Below are positions 11,171 to 20,952 of a DNA stretch of 64,000 nt, piece after piece. The stretch is from an uncultured Eubacteriales bacterium. GTDB lineage: Bacteria > Bacillota > Clostridia > Lachnospirales > Lachnospiraceae. A program made the translations under genes and the position numbers. The notes below the pieces were generated by a model. That model made no database searches. It was not told where the DNA came from and worked only from the letters and a program-made list of their open reading frames with translations. The stretch lies in contig CASFBK010000006.1 of NCBI GenBank assembly GCA_949292785.1, positions 124,001 through 188,000 on the forward strand, given 5' to 3'. The number at the start of each line of letters is the position of its first letter. Positions within the stretch are counted from its first letter, which is position 1.

Positions 11171-11199
11171 AAACAGCTGGTTAAGTTTTTTATAAAAAA

Positions 11200-11226
11200 T
11201 TAGCACTCACCTCTTGACGTGGCTAA
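11200..11226. promoter_or_regulatory. Degenerate CIRCE element (HrcA site) upstream of clpB
   Basis: TTAGCACTC, nine bases, then CGTGGCTAA. The left arm is a perfect CIRCE half-site; the right arm keeps only GCTAA of GAGTGCTAA. It overlaps the -35 of the clpB promoter, as expected for HrcA repression of heat-shock genes. Confidence 0.55.
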
Positions 11227-11242
11227 CAAATGGTGGTATTGT
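11214..11242 (+). promoter_or_regulatory. clpB promoter
   Basis: TTGACG (11214-11219), 17-bp spacer, TATTGT (11237-11242): a good vegetative sigma-A promoter embedded in the right side of the CIRCE-like site. Confidence 0.65.
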
Positions 11243-11329
11243 TATATCAAGCATAGAACAATGCTTGTAATTGTGATATGAAAAACTATTTTGAGCAATA
11301 ATAAAGTCAAGAGGGAAGGAGGAACCCTT

Positions 11330-13912
11330 ATGAATATTCAGAAGTTTACACAAAAGTCAATCGAAGCAATCAATGGGTGCGAGAAATTAGCCTACGAATA
11401 CGGCAATCAGGAGATTGAGCAGGAGCATCTTCTGGTGTCCCTGCTGACCCAGGAAGACGGTCTTATCCCGAAATTGATTGAAAAAATGGAAATAAACAGA
11501 GAGCATTTTACCCAGAATGCCATTACCCATCTGGAAAAACGTGTGAAGGTTTCCGGTGGACAGGTCTATATGGGACAGAATCTGAACAAAGTGCTGATCA
11601 GTGCCGAAGATGAAGCGAAAAAAATGGGTGACGAATATGTGTCGGTGGAGCATCTCTTTTTAACACTATTAAAATACCCGAATCAGGCAATGAAAGAAAT
11701 TTTCAAAGAGTATGGCATTACCAGAGACCGTTTTTTACAGGCGCTGGCAACCGTAAGAGGCAATCAGAAGGTGGTCTCCGATAATCCTGAGGCTACTTAT
11801 GATACACTGACAAAATACGGCTATGATATGGTAGAACGTGCCCGTGACCAGAAATTAGACCCTGTTATCGGGCGAGACAGCGAGATTCGTAACGTAGTGC
11901 GCATTTTATCCAGAAAGACCAAGAATAATCCGGTCTTAATTGGTGAACCCGGTGTTGGTAAGACTGCCGTTGTGGAAGGTCTTGCCCAGCGTATTGTCCG
12001 GGGCGACGTGCCGGAGGGACTGAAGGACAAAAGGCTGTTCGCACTGGATATGGGAGCCTTAGTTGCAGGCGCTAAGTACCGCGGTGAATTTGAAGAACGT
12101 TTAAAGGCAGTATTGGATGAAATCAAAAACAGCGACGGACAGATTATTCTGTTTATCGATGAACTTCATACCATTGTAGGAGCAGGAAAGACAGACGGCG
12201 CCATGGACGCAGGCCAGTTGTTAAAGCCAATGCTTGCCAGAGGTGAGCTTCACTGTATCGGCGCCACTACCTTAGACGAGTATCGGGAATATATTGAAAA
12301 AGATGCCGCTTTGGAACGAAGATTTCAGCCGGTACATGTAGAAGAGCCTACGGTAGAAGATACCATTTCCATCCTGCGTGGACTGAAGGACCGTTACGAA
12401 GTGTTCCATGGCGTAAAAATTACCGATGGTGCATTGGTATCGGCAGCAGTATTATCCAACCGTTATATCAGTGACCGTTTCCTGCCGGATAAGGCAATCG
12501 ACCTGGTGGATGAAGCATGTGCACTGATAAAAACAGAACTGGATTCCATGCCCACAGAACTGGATGAATTACAGCGAAAAGTAATGCAGATGGAAATTGA
12601 AGAAGCTGCACTGAAAAAAGAGGAAGACCGCTTAAGCAAAGACCGTCTGGAAACCTTGCAGAAAGAGCTGGCAGAGTTAAAAAATGAGTTCCAGACAAAG
12701 AAAGCCCAGTGGGATAATGAGAAAAATTCGGTAGAAAAGGTGCAGAAGCTGCGAGAAGAAATCGAAGGAATTAATGCAGAAATCGCCAAAGCACAGCAGA
12801 ACTACGATTTGGAGAAAGCGGCAGAATTACAGTATGGCAAACTGCCACAGCTTCAGAAACAGTTAGAAATGGAAGAAGAACAGGTACGAAAGAAGGATTT
12901 AAGTCTGGTACATGAAAATGTCAGTGAAGAGGAAATCGCAAGAATCATTTCCCGCTGGACCGGAATTCCGGTAGCCAAATTAACGGAAAGTGAACGGAAT
13001 AAAACCTTACATCTGGATGAAGAACTGCACAAACGTGTCATTGGTCAGGATGAAGGTGTTACCAAGGTAACAGAAGCGATTATCCGTTCCAAGGCTGGAA
13101 TCAAAGACCCTACAAAGCCAATCGGTTCCTTCCTGTTCTTAGGACCTACCGGAGTTGGTAAAACGGAGCTTGCTAAAGCACTTGCCGCCAGTCTTTTTGA
13201 TGACGAAAACAACATGGTGCGTATCGATATGAGTGAGTACATGGAGAAATATTCCGTCTCCCGTTTAATCGGAGCGCCTCCCGGATATGTAGGTTACGAA
13301 GAAGGCGGACAGTTGACCGAAGCGGTACGAAGAAAACCATATTCCGTTGTACTGTTTGATGAAGTAGAAAAGGCACACCCTGATGTATTCAATGTGCTTC
13401 TTCAGGTATTAGATGACGGTCGGATTACCGACTCTCAGGGACGTACGGTAGACTTTAAGAACACGATTTTAATTATGACTTCTAACCTTGGTTCGTCATA
13501 TCTGTTAGAGGGAATTGGGGAAGATGGCGAGATTAAGCCGGAGGCAGAAGAGGCAGCAATGAATGAGCTGCGTGGCAACTTCCGACCGGAGTTTTTGAAC
13601 CGTCTGGATGAGATTATCATGTTCAAGCCGCTGACGAAGAATAACATTGGCGGTATCATCCATCTGTTGATGGCAGATTTGAATAAACGTCTGGTAGAGC
13701 GGGAGATTTCCGTAGAGCTTAGCCCACAGGCAGAGCAGTTTATCGTAGATAATGGTTATGACCCGGTATATGGTGCAAGACCATTAAAGCGTTATCTGCA
13801 AAAGACCGTAGAAACGCTGGCAGCCAAGTTGATTCTGGCAGACCAGGTAGGCGCCGGAGATACCATTCTTATTGATGTGGAGAACGGCGAACTGAAGGCA
13901 GGACGAAAATAA
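11330..13912 (+). CDS. clpB: ATP-dependent disaggregase ClpB
   Basis: 860-residue Hsp100 chaperone that, with DnaK, pulls apart aggregated protein. Order: Clp N-domain ([14 protein letters not shown] onward), first AAA+ module with Walker A GEPGVGKT (about 204) and Walker B LFIDELH, a long charged coiled-coil middle domain (about 410-525) that separates ClpB from ClpA/ClpC, second AAA+ with GPTGVGKT (about 605) and the [21 protein letters not shown] segment, and the small C-terminal domain. Start is ATG 11330 after AAGGAGG; an upstream in-frame TTG at 11291 is unsupported. It has its own promoter with a CIRCE-like site. Confidence 0.97.
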   Translation: MNIQKFTQKSIEAINGCEKLAYEYGNQEIEQEHLLVSLLTQEDGLIPKLIEKMEINREHFTQNAITHLEKRVKVSGGQVYMGQNLNKVLISAEDEAKKMGDEYVSVEHLFLTLLKYPNQAMKEIFKEYGITRDRFLQALATVRGNQKVVSDNPEATYDTLTKYGYDMVERARDQKLDPVIGRDSEIRNVVRILSRKTKNNPVLIGEPGVGKTAVVEGLAQRIVRGDVPEGLKDKRLFALDMGALVAGAKYRGEFEERLKAVLDEIKNSDGQIILFIDELHTIVGAGKTDGAMDAGQLLKPMLARGELHCIGATTLDEYREYIEKDAALERRFQPVHVEEPTVEDTISILRGLKDRYEVFHGVKITDGALVSAAVLSNRYISDRFLPDKAIDLVDEACALIKTELDSMPTELDELQRKVMQMEIEEAALKKEEDRLSKDRLETLQKELAELKNEFQTKKAQWDNEKNSVEKVQKLREEIEGINAEIAKAQQNYDLEKAAELQYGKLPQLQKQLEMEEEQVRKKDLSLVHENVSEEEIARIISRWTGIPVAKLTESERNKTLHLDEELHKRVIGQDEGVTKVTEAIIRSKAGIKDPTKPIGSFLFLGPTGVGKTELAKALAASLFDDENNMVRIDMSEYMEKYSVSRLIGAPPGYVGYEEGGQLTEAVRRKPYSVVLFDEVEKAHPDVFNVLLQVLDDGRITDSQGRTVDFKNTILIMTSNLGSSYLLEGIGEDGEIKPEAEEAAMNELRGNFRPEFLNRLDEIIMFKPLTKNNIGGIIHLLMADLNKRLVEREISVELSPQAEQFIVDNGYDPVYGARPLKRYLQKTVETLAAKLILADQVGAGDTILIDVENGELKAGRK

Positions 13913-13924
13913 GTTTGTGAGCAT

Positions 13925-13970
13925 ACAGAACGGATACTGGTAAGTAGAAGCTTATCGGTGTCCGTTTTGT
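13925..13970 (+). terminator. clpB terminator
   Basis: Arms ACAGAACGGATAC (13925-13937) and GTGTCCGTTTTGT (13958-13970) pair with two G-U pairs; the loop holds a second small inverted repeat. Confidence 0.6.
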
Positions 13971-14063
13971 AATTGAATGCAGCCGCAAAAAAATATGTAT
14001 TTCCTCACAAATGTTTGATATAATGAAAGAACCTGAAATACATTTTGCATGGAGGAATTACCT

Positions 14064-14726
14064 GTGTATAGTATTCTTGTTCTGGAAGATGATACAGAAT
14101 TAAATCAGACCATTTGTTATTCATTGGAAAAGGAAGGGTATCGGGTCTTTTGTGCATATTCCTGTCAGGAGGGGAAAGCCTCTGTAGACAACCAGACAGT
14201 GGATATGGTGATACTTGACGTAAACCTGCCGGACGGTGATGGTTTTGAATTTTGCAGATGGTTAAAGGCACGAAGAAACGTATCTGTACTATTTGTTTCG
14301 GCAAGAGATTTAGAAGAAGATGTTCTAAATGGTTATGAGTTAGGAGCAGATGATTATATAACGAAACCATTTTCCATGAAGATATTGCTAAAAAAGATTT
14401 CTGTGATATTGTCAAGAGAGCCGAAAAACATAAATATATATGACGATGGATTTTTAAAAATAGATTTTGCTTTGGGAATGGTGCAGAAAGGGCAAAAAGA
14501 ATGTCCGATAACACCTACGGAATACCGGATTTTAAGAAAGCTGATTGAGCATAAAGGACAATTACTTACTTATTCCGTACTTTTAGATGCGCTCTGGGAC
14601 GAGGGAGTACAGCTGATGGATAAACACGCTTTGGCTGTAAATATTAATCGTTTGCGGAAGAAAATTGAAAACGAAGAACACGCTTATATTTCAAACGTAT
14701 ATGGAATGGGATATATATGGAAATAA
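14064..14726 (+). CDS. OmpR/PhoB-type response regulator
   Basis: 220 residues: receiver domain with acidic pocket Glu8-Asp9-Asp10, phospho-acceptor Asp52 (VILDVNLPDGDG) and KPFS near residue 101, then a winged-helix DNA-binding domain (TPTEYRILRKLIEH, VLLDALWDE, VNRLRKKIE). The start is taken as GTG 14064 (reading MYSILVLEDD) because GGAGG at 14051-14055 fits it; the ATG at 14049 lies upstream of that ribosome binding site. It overlaps the kinase gene by 10 nt and probably controls the ABC transporter that follows. Confidence 0.9.
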   Translation: MYSILVLEDDTELNQTICYSLEKEGYRVFCAYSCQEGKASVDNQTVDMVILDVNLPDGDGFEFCRWLKARRNVSVLFVSARDLEEDVLNGYELGADDYITKPFSMKILLKKISVILSREPKNINIYDDGFLKIDFALGMVQKGQKECPITPTEYRILRKLIEHKGQLLTYSVLLDALWDEGVQLMDKHALAVNINRLRKKIENEEHAYISNVYGMGYIWK

Positions 14727-15637
14727 TATTACTTTTTAGCACTGTTTTACAAACCGCAGTTACGGTATTTTTGTTGTGGAAATGCTATCATTTGAAGCGG
14801 GATATTTATGATTTTACCCGGAGATTAGACAGCAGTCTGAACAATCTGCTCAATGATGAAAAACTGGATTCGATACCATATCAGAAAGATGACCTATGGG
14901 GTATGGTATATGAAAAATTGCTTCGCCTGTCTCATATGTATTACCACAAAAATGAAGAGATTACCCGGGAAAAAGAAACACTAAAGGAATTAGTTTCTGA
15001 TATCTCCCATCAGACGAAAACACCTATTGCAAATATCAAGCTGTATTTAGAAATCATGTCAGACGAAAATGAAATTGCGGAGAATCCGGAATATTTAAAG
15101 AAAATCAATGGTCAGGTTGATAAACTGGATTTTCTTTTGCAAAGTATGGTGAAAATGTCACGGTTAGAAACCGGCACCATTAAAATACAGAAAAAAGCAT
15201 CCCTTGTTTCCGAGACACTTGCCGGGGCAATCGGGTCTGTGGTTCCCAAAGCAGATAAAAAGGACATCAGGATTCATGTAAAGTATGATGAAAATCTGGT
15301 TTTGAGCCATGATAAAAAATGGACGGGAGAAGCTATTTTTAATCTTTTGGACAATGCTGTAAAATACACGGATTTTGGCGGGAATATCTACGTTTCTGTA
15401 TGTAGGCAGGAAATTTTTACAAAAATCAGTATTCAGGATACCGGAAAAGGAATTGCTTTAGAAAGGCAGGGAGCAATTTTTTCACGCTTTTATCGGGAAC
15501 CGGAAATACACGATAATGAAGGTATCGGTATCGGGTTATATCTGGCACGAAAAATAATAACGTTACAAGACGGATATATTGAGGTGGAATCCCAAATAGG
15601 TCATGGAAGTACCTTTCAGATATATCTGCCAAATTGA
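14717..15637 (+). CDS. Sensor histidine kinase (one N-terminal membrane segment)
   Basis: 306 residues: a single membrane helix (about 3-22), short cytoplasmic linker, HisKA helix pair with phospho-acceptor His98 in SDISHQTKTPIA, and a HATPase domain with NLLDNAVKYT (N box), DTGKGI and GIGIGLYLARKI. It lacks an extracellular sensor domain, a feature of intramembrane-sensing kinases that depend on their ABC transporter for signal detection. Position between the regulator and a MacB/FtsX-type transporter supports that reading. Confidence 0.9.
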   Translation: MEIILLFSTVLQTAVTVFLLWKCYHLKRDIYDFTRRLDSSLNNLLNDEKLDSIPYQKDDLWGMVYEKLLRLSHMYYHKNEEITREKETLKELVSDISHQTKTPIANIKLYLEIMSDENEIAENPEYLKKINGQVDKLDFLLQSMVKMSRLETGTIKIQKKASLVSETLAGAIGSVVPKADKKDIRIHVKYDENLVLSHDKKWTGEAIFNLLDNAVKYTDFGGNIYVSVCRQEIFTKISIQDTGKGIALERQGAIFSRFYREPEIHDNEGIGIGLYLARKIITLQDGYIEVESQIGHGSTFQIYLPN

Positions 15638-15741
15638 ATGTGAGAGAGAAAGTCACAATTTTGTGATTTTCTCTTTTTGTGAACGGTTTGTGATTTTTAT
15701 GTTTTATGATGACAGTAAAGAAGAAAGATGGAGGTACGGAT

Positions 15742-16434
15742 ATGAAAGATATCATTGTAAAAACACAATCGTTAAAAAAATATTACCAGGTGGGAAAACA
15801 TATCGTAAAAGCGTTAGATGGAGTGGACTTTGAGGTAAAAGAAAGGGAGTTTGTCTCCATTATCGGAAAATCGGGAAGTGGAAAAAGCACACTGTTACAT
15901 ATGATAGGCGGACTGGATACGCCTACGGAGGGAACCGTGATTGTAGATGGAATGAAGCTGGCGGATATGAATAAGGAACAACTGGCGCTTTTTCGAAGAA
16001 GAAAGGCAGGATTTATTTTTCAGCAATATAATTTAATTCCGGATTTGAATATCTACGAAAACATTACCTTTCCTCTGGAATTAGATGGGGCACAGATAGA
16101 TACCGATTTTGTAGAAGAATTGTTAGAAATCCTTCATATTGCCGATAAAAAAGAAATGCGTCCGGCCATGCTGTCTGGTGGAGAACAACAGCGGGCAGCT
16201 ATTGTGAGGGCATTGGTGACAAAGCCCGCAATCATACTTGCCGATGAGCCAACAGGAAACCTTGACACCCAGGCAAGCCACGATGTAATAGGGCTTTTAA
16301 AGGTTCTTGCACGCCAGTATCAGCAAACGATTATCGTAATCACCCACGACCCGGATATTGCCCAGATGGCAGATAGAATCGTTCGAATTGAAGATGGAAG
16401 GATTCTGGAAGGAAGTGATTCCCATGTTGGCTAA
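15742..16434 (+). CDS. ABC transporter ATPase, MacB/LolD/BceA type
   Basis: 230 residues with Walker A GKSGSGKS (42-49), Q-loop in FIFQQYNLIPDLN, signature LSGGEQQRAA and Walker B IILADEPTGNLD. The QYNLIP and EPTGNLD forms are typical of ATPases that power FtsX-fold permeases. Start is ATG 15742 with GGAGG upstream; the ATG at 15706 is unsupported. The next gene starts inside its 3' end. It drives mechanotransmission or export with the permease below, probably in antimicrobial peptide defence (inference from gene order). Confidence 0.92.
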   Translation: MKDIIVKTQSLKKYYQVGKHIVKALDGVDFEVKEREFVSIIGKSGSGKSTLLHMIGGLDTPTEGTVIVDGMKLADMNKEQLALFRRRKAGFIFQQYNLIPDLNIYENITFPLELDGAQIDTDFVEELLEILHIADKKEMRPAMLSGGEQQRAAIVRALVTKPAIILADEPTGNLDTQASHDVIGLLKVLARQYQQTIIVITHDPDIAQMADRIVRIEDGRILEGSDSHVG

Positions 16435-18904
16435 CAATAATAAGGCAATTATAAATAAACTGGCGAAAAACACCATACAGACCAATAAGCGAAAGTTTGG
16501 AACTCTATTTTTTACGGTTGCGTTATCTGCATTTATGCTTTTCTCTGTTTTTACCATAGGCATCACCTATTTGGATTTAAGCAGATTGCAGAATACCCGG
16601 CTATATGGTGCAGAGTTTGATGCAGCTTTAGTCAATGGATTTTCAGAGGAACAAAAAGAAGTCCTGATGGAGAATCCTGACATACAGACAGTAGGGAGTT
16701 TATCTTATGCAGGCTATGTCAGGAGTACAGACGCAGATAATACCGTAAATTTGGGATTATTATGGTGTGATGATACGTTTTGGAAGATACAACATCTTCC
16801 GGTAAGAACAAGAGTGGAGGGGCATTATCCGCAAAAAGAAGATGAACTGATGGTAACCAGGAAGGCTCTTAAAGATTGCGGGAAAGAATCATTATCCCTT
16901 GGAGACAGCTTTCCTATGACCTTTGAAGATAATACGGGCATCCATACAAAAGAATTTACCATAAGTGGTATCTGGGAAGGGTATGGAGACCAGTCTGTTT
17001 TCTATGTTTCTAAAGCTTTTTATAAAAATACGGGCTATGAACTGGGAGCCAGTGGGATTTTGTATATAAAATTTACAAGGAATTATGTTACAAATCATAC
17101 CATCGAAAAGCTGAAACAAAGAATAGATTTAACGGGACAACAGGTTTTTCAGGTATCTGATTATATAGAAAAATCATTAACCATACGACTGGGGATAGGT
17201 GGTTTGTGCTTTATCATCTGTCTAAGCGCTTACCTGTTGATTTACAATATTTTGTATTTATCAGTTTCAGGAAGGATTCGTTATTACGGCTTATTGCAGA
17301 CTTTGGGTATGACGAAAAAACAGCTAGTTCAATTCATGAAAAAGCAGATGCTGCTCATTGGAATGGCAGGAGTTATACTGGGGATTCTTTTTGGAATTTT
17401 TACTTCCTTGCTCCTTGTTCCGTATGTAATGGAAATTTTGGGTATTTCAGCAGGAAATATGGAAATACATTTTTATCCGGCAGTGCTGTTTTTTAGTATT
17501 CTGACTACTGGTATCGCAATGTTATGTGGAATCAGAAAGCCCATCCGCATTGTTGCAAATGTAACACCGGTAGAAGCTGTAAAATATCGTGGAACCACAT
17601 CAAAAAGTTGCGGATATAAAAAAGTAAAAAAAGGAAGCTTCTTTTGGCGGATGGCAGTAGAACAGCTCAAAAAGGACAAGAAAAAAGAGGTTGTTTTTTT
17701 ATCTCTGGCTACAAGTTTATCTGTTTTTTATTGCCTTACCACCATTATCAGCAGTCAGGGAGAGAGGACCGTCCTGCCAAATTATTGGGATGCTGATTAT
17801 GTGATACGAAATGATACTCAGACCTCGGAGGATATAGCTTCCCTACAGCCGGCAATCAATGATGAGTTCCTTATTGCGATAGAGAAAATTGACGGAATAA
17901 AAGAAATTCATGCAGTCATGGGCGTGCCTGCCATCTTTCCCTATGGTGAGGGTGATTTTTCAGATATGTGGATTAAGAACTATGTTGAAACAAAACCCTA
18001 CATGTCCTACTCAGACACAGTTTCGGATTATAGAGAGAATCCGGAAAAGTATTATGGTATGGTAAAGGGCATTGATGAAGCGGAGTTCGATTATTTAAAC
18101 CAGTTGCTTAGTGCCCCCATAGACAAGCAGGATTTTTTAAGCGGCAAAGTATGTATCATTCAATATGCTGGCTTTGAGATACCGCAGGAATATACGGAAG
18201 ATAAAAAGCTTACGTTTTATCTGGAAAATCAGCTACATGAAATTTCTATTGGGGCAATCAGCTATGAGGGGGACTATGGTGCGTCAATGAATGTGGGAGC
18301 AAATATGATTGTCAGTCAGGAGTATTTAAAAACGTTGACAACGGAACCCGATATTCTACGTCTTAATATAAAATATGATGAAGTATATGATGCGCATACA
18401 GAAAATGAAATTCGGACATTATTAGAAAACAGTTCCTATCGTAACGATTTATATTCTGAATCAAAGCTCGATAATATGAAAACAATCCAGGATTCACAGG
18501 GAAACCTGTTGGCGGTAGGAACGGTCATTGCTCTGTTATTGCTGCTGGTGGGAGTGCTGAATTATGCAAATACAATGGCAAGCAGTATACAAAACAGGAG
18601 ATTAACGTTTTCTGTTATGGAAAGTATCGGCATGTCAGGCAAGCAGATAAGAAAGCTGCTGATTCGGGAGGGACTGCTGTATGCGGTTTGCTCCGTATTT
18701 ATCACATTGACAGTAGGAACAGTGATTACTTATATATGTTTCCAGTCCATGAACTATATGGGGATTCCTTTTGCCATACCGGTCATACCGTTATTAGGAG
18801 CAATCGCATTAGTGATGTTGATATGCGTGATAACGCCGTTGCTTTCCTATAGGAAATTATCCGGGAAGCGTTCGATTGTTGAGCGGCTGCGGGAATACGA
18901 ATAG
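16424..18904 (+). CDS. FtsX/MacB-type ABC transporter permease
   Basis: 826 residues laid out as two repeats of one membrane helix, a large extracytoplasmic domain and three helices: helix near 26-49, outside domain to about 245, three helices about 250-375; then a helix near 420-440, second outside domain to about 695, and three C-terminal helices (for example AVGTVIALLLLLVGVLNYA). FtsX signatures around YYGLLQTLGMTKKQ and VMESIGMSGKQ are visible. It starts at ATG 16424, overlapping the ATPase by 11 nt. With the kinase and regulator it forms a self-contained sensing and detoxification module. Confidence 0.88.
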   Translation: MLANNNKAIINKLAKNTIQTNKRKFGTLFFTVALSAFMLFSVFTIGITYLDLSRLQNTRLYGAEFDAALVNGFSEEQKEVLMENPDIQTVGSLSYAGYVRSTDADNTVNLGLLWCDDTFWKIQHLPVRTRVEGHYPQKEDELMVTRKALKDCGKESLSLGDSFPMTFEDNTGIHTKEFTISGIWEGYGDQSVFYVSKAFYKNTGYELGASGILYIKFTRNYVTNHTIEKLKQRIDLTGQQVFQVSDYIEKSLTIRLGIGGLCFIICLSAYLLIYNILYLSVSGRIRYYGLLQTLGMTKKQLVQFMKKQMLLIGMAGVILGILFGIFTSLLLVPYVMEILGISAGNMEIHFYPAVLFFSILTTGIAMLCGIRKPIRIVANVTPVEAVKYRGTTSKSCGYKKVKKGSFFWRMAVEQLKKDKKKEVVFLSLATSLSVFYCLTTIISSQGERTVLPNYWDADYVIRNDTQTSEDIASLQPAINDEFLIAIEKIDGIKEIHAVMGVPAIFPYGEGDFSDMWIKNYVETKPYMSYSDTVSDYRENPEKYYGMVKGIDEAEFDYLNQLLSAPIDKQDFLSGKVCIIQYAGFEIPQEYTEDKKLTFYLENQLHEISIGAISYEGDYGASMNVGANMIVSQEYLKTLTTEPDILRLNIKYDEVYDAHTENEIRTLLENSSYRNDLYSESKLDNMKTIQDSQGNLLAVGTVIALLLLLVGVLNYANTMASSIQNRRLTFSVMESIGMSGKQIRKLLIREGLLYAVCSVFITLTVGTVITYICFQSMNYMGIPFAIPVIPLLGAIALVMLICVITPLLSYRKLSGKRSIVERLREYE

Positions 18905-19071
18905 AACATGACAAAAGTCACATCACATTTCATTCCTTTTTTCACTATTAAGCCGGAGAAAAAACTGATATGATAAGTGCAGAAAGAGGCAATCGAAAAA
19001 ACATAACCAAAAGACGCAATGAGAAAGCTGTAAGTTCAAGGAAAAGGCAAAAGAGTGGAAAGGGTATAGAA

Positions 19072-19833
19072 ATGGAAGAAATCATCTTAAAAACAACAGA
19101 TTTGACAAAAAAATACGGAAGAAAGGCAGTGGTAGACAACCTGAATCTGGAAATTAAGAAAGGGGAAATCTTTGGTCTTTTAGGACCAAACGGAGCAGGA
19201 AAAAGCACTACCCTGAACATGATTTGCTCCATTACCAGACCCACCGCAGGAAAGGTGGAGCTGTTAGGAAAGAATCCATGGAAGCAGAAAAAGGAGGTCA
19301 TTCACAGAATCGGCTATATCCCACAAGAGCTTGCCATACATGGTAATCTGAAAGCATGGGAGAACGTAGAATTATTTACCTCTCTATATGGGATGAAAGG
19401 AGAAAAACTGCGACAGGCAGTAGACGAATCCTTAGAATATGTAGGACTTTCGGAAAAACGAGGCGAGTTAGCCAAGAACTTTTCCGGTGGTATGAAGCGA
19501 AGACTTAACATTGCCTGTGCCATTGGACACCAGCCGGAGCTGTTGATTTTCGATGAGCCGACAGTAGGAATCGACCCGCAGTCCAGAAATTTTATCCTAG
19601 AGAAGATTCAGGAGTCAAACAAAAATGGCGCAACGGTCATATATACCAGTCATTACATGGAAGAGGTAGAAGCAATCTGTACCAGAATCGGCATTATGGA
19701 TAATGGCAAGCTGATAGCCTGCGGAACCAGTCAGGAGCTAAAGCAGATGATAACAGGCGGAAAGTCAGAGATTACCTTAGAAGAGGTATTCCTGACCCTG
19801 ACGGGAAAGAGCCTTCGGGACTACGCAGAATAG
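19072..19833 (+). CDS. ABC transporter ATPase (ABC-2 exporter, LnrL-like)
   Basis: 253 residues, Walker A GPNGAGKST (about 38-46), FSGGMKRRL signature, Walker B LLIFDEPTVGIDPQ, and a short C-terminal extension. The GPNGAGKST / EPTVGID forms are typical of drug-exporting ABC-2 ATPases. Start is ATG 19072 (MEEIILKTTDL) after AAAGGG; the track-length frame from 18970 adds a Lys/Arg-rich stretch without homology or ribosome binding site. First gene of a five-gene set: ATPase, two permeases, kinase, regulator. Confidence 0.9.
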   Translation: MEEIILKTTDLTKKYGRKAVVDNLNLEIKKGEIFGLLGPNGAGKSTTLNMICSITRPTAGKVELLGKNPWKQKKEVIHRIGYIPQELAIHGNLKAWENVELFTSLYGMKGEKLRQAVDESLEYVGLSEKRGELAKNFSGGMKRRLNIACAIGHQPELLIFDEPTVGIDPQSRNFILEKIQESNKNGATVIYTSHYMEEVEAICTRIGIMDNGKLIACGTSQELKQMITGGKSEITLEEVFLTLTGKSLRDYAE

Positions 19834-19845
19834 GCAGGTGGCAGA

Positions 19846-20952
19846 ATGATAAGATATTTGATAAAAAATAATTTTAAGCTGATGCTGCGCAATAAGTGGG
19901 TGCTTGCCACCATGCTGATTGGTCCGATTCTGGTAATTGCAATGCTATCTAGTGCTTTTGAGGCTATGATGAGCTCTTATGAGAATGTGGAAGAATTTAA
20001 GGCAGGATATCGGGTAAGTGATGAGAGTATTTTTGCAAAAAATATAGAAGAAATTAAAAATGCAGGAAAAGCTGCAGGCATTATTCTCGTAAATTACCCG
20101 GAAGGAGAGCCTAAAACCCTGATAGAAAAAAATGACCTTGCAGGATTTCTTGCATTTGAGGACGAGGGATATACCATATACGAAAGCGCGGATTATCAGA
20201 CCCAGGGGGCAATGCTGGAATACTTTATGGAACAGGTGGAAAAACAGATGGCACAGCAGACGCTGAACGCTATGTTTCCACAGGAGGAACAGGAAGAACA
20301 GGCAGAAAAAGGAAGAGATTTACCAATAAAGAAATTGGCATTTATGCCGGCTGTGGATGCGAAAAATTACTACGGAATCATTGAGGTGGTATATTTTACC
20401 TGGTTAGGCATTGCCAGTCTGGCAGGTATATTATCTGGCGAAATGAAAAACGGAATCGGCAAACGGTTTCAGGTGACTGCCTTATCTGAAACAAAGCTGT
20501 ATCTGGCAAAATGGATTCCGGCAGTGCTGGCAACTATTTGTGAGATGACAGTTACGATTCTTCTGGTAACGGTTCTTTTTGGGATTTCCTGGGGAAATCT
20601 GCCCATGACTATTCTGGTACTTTTAGTGACAATTATGGGTTCTATTGCATTTGGAATGCTTCTTTGGACAATTTGCAGAAATCTTGCAGTGATGGTTGTA
20701 GTATTATTTACTGTGGTCTGGTTCATGGGATTTTTTGGAGGAAGCTTTGAGACCTACCTGTTCTCCGGTTTTTCGGAATCAGTGAAAAGTCTGTCCCCTA
20801 TTTATCATATAAACCGTACATTAGTGGAATATTCCTGCATGGGAAAGAGCGATTATACCACGAGCAGTATTTCATATATGGTAGGAATTATGGTGGTATG
20901 TACGTTGCTATGTGTTTTCATCAGCAAGATAAGAAAGGAGGGGAGAGCATGA
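19846..20952 (+). CDS. ABC-2 type permease (first of a pair)
   Basis: 368 residues: N-terminal membrane helix (about 17-38) after IRYLIKNNFKLMLRNK, a large outside domain (about 40-175) and five or six helices in the C-terminal half, the layout of ABC-2 permeases with an extracytoplasmic loop, as in LnrM/YhaP-type proteins. It overlaps the next gene by 4 nt (ATGA). The two permeases are related in layout and would form a heterodimer with the ATPase at 19072. Substrate unknown; lipophilic antimicrobials are plausible from the overall gene set. Confidence 0.85.
   Translation: MIRYLIKNNFKLMLRNKWVLATMLIGPILVIAMLSSAFEAMMSSYENVEEFKAGYRVSDESIFAKNIEEIKNAGKAAGIILVNYPEGEPKTLIEKNDLAGFLAFEDEGYTIYESADYQTQGAMLEYFMEQVEKQMAQQTLNAMFPQEEQEEQAEKGRDLPIKKLAFMPAVDAKNYYGIIEVVYFTWLGIASLAGILSGEMKNGIGKRFQVTALSETKLYLAKWIPAVLATICEMTVTILLVTVLFGISWGNLPMTILVLLVTIMGSIAFGMLLWTICRNLAVMVVVLFTVVWFMGFFGGSFETYLFSGFSESVKSLSPIYHINRTLVEYSCMGKSDYTTSSISYMVGIMVVCTLLCVFISKIRKEGRA

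Noticed and set aside
14005-14514. 169-codon minus-strand frame opposite the first response regulator
   Set aside because: Fully antisense to a clear response regulator gene; no start signal and no recognisable domain.
18843-18857. TTTCCTATAGGAAA resembles the end motif of the dispersed repeat
   Set aside because: It lies in the coding end of the FtsX-type permease and the rest of the repeat is absent.
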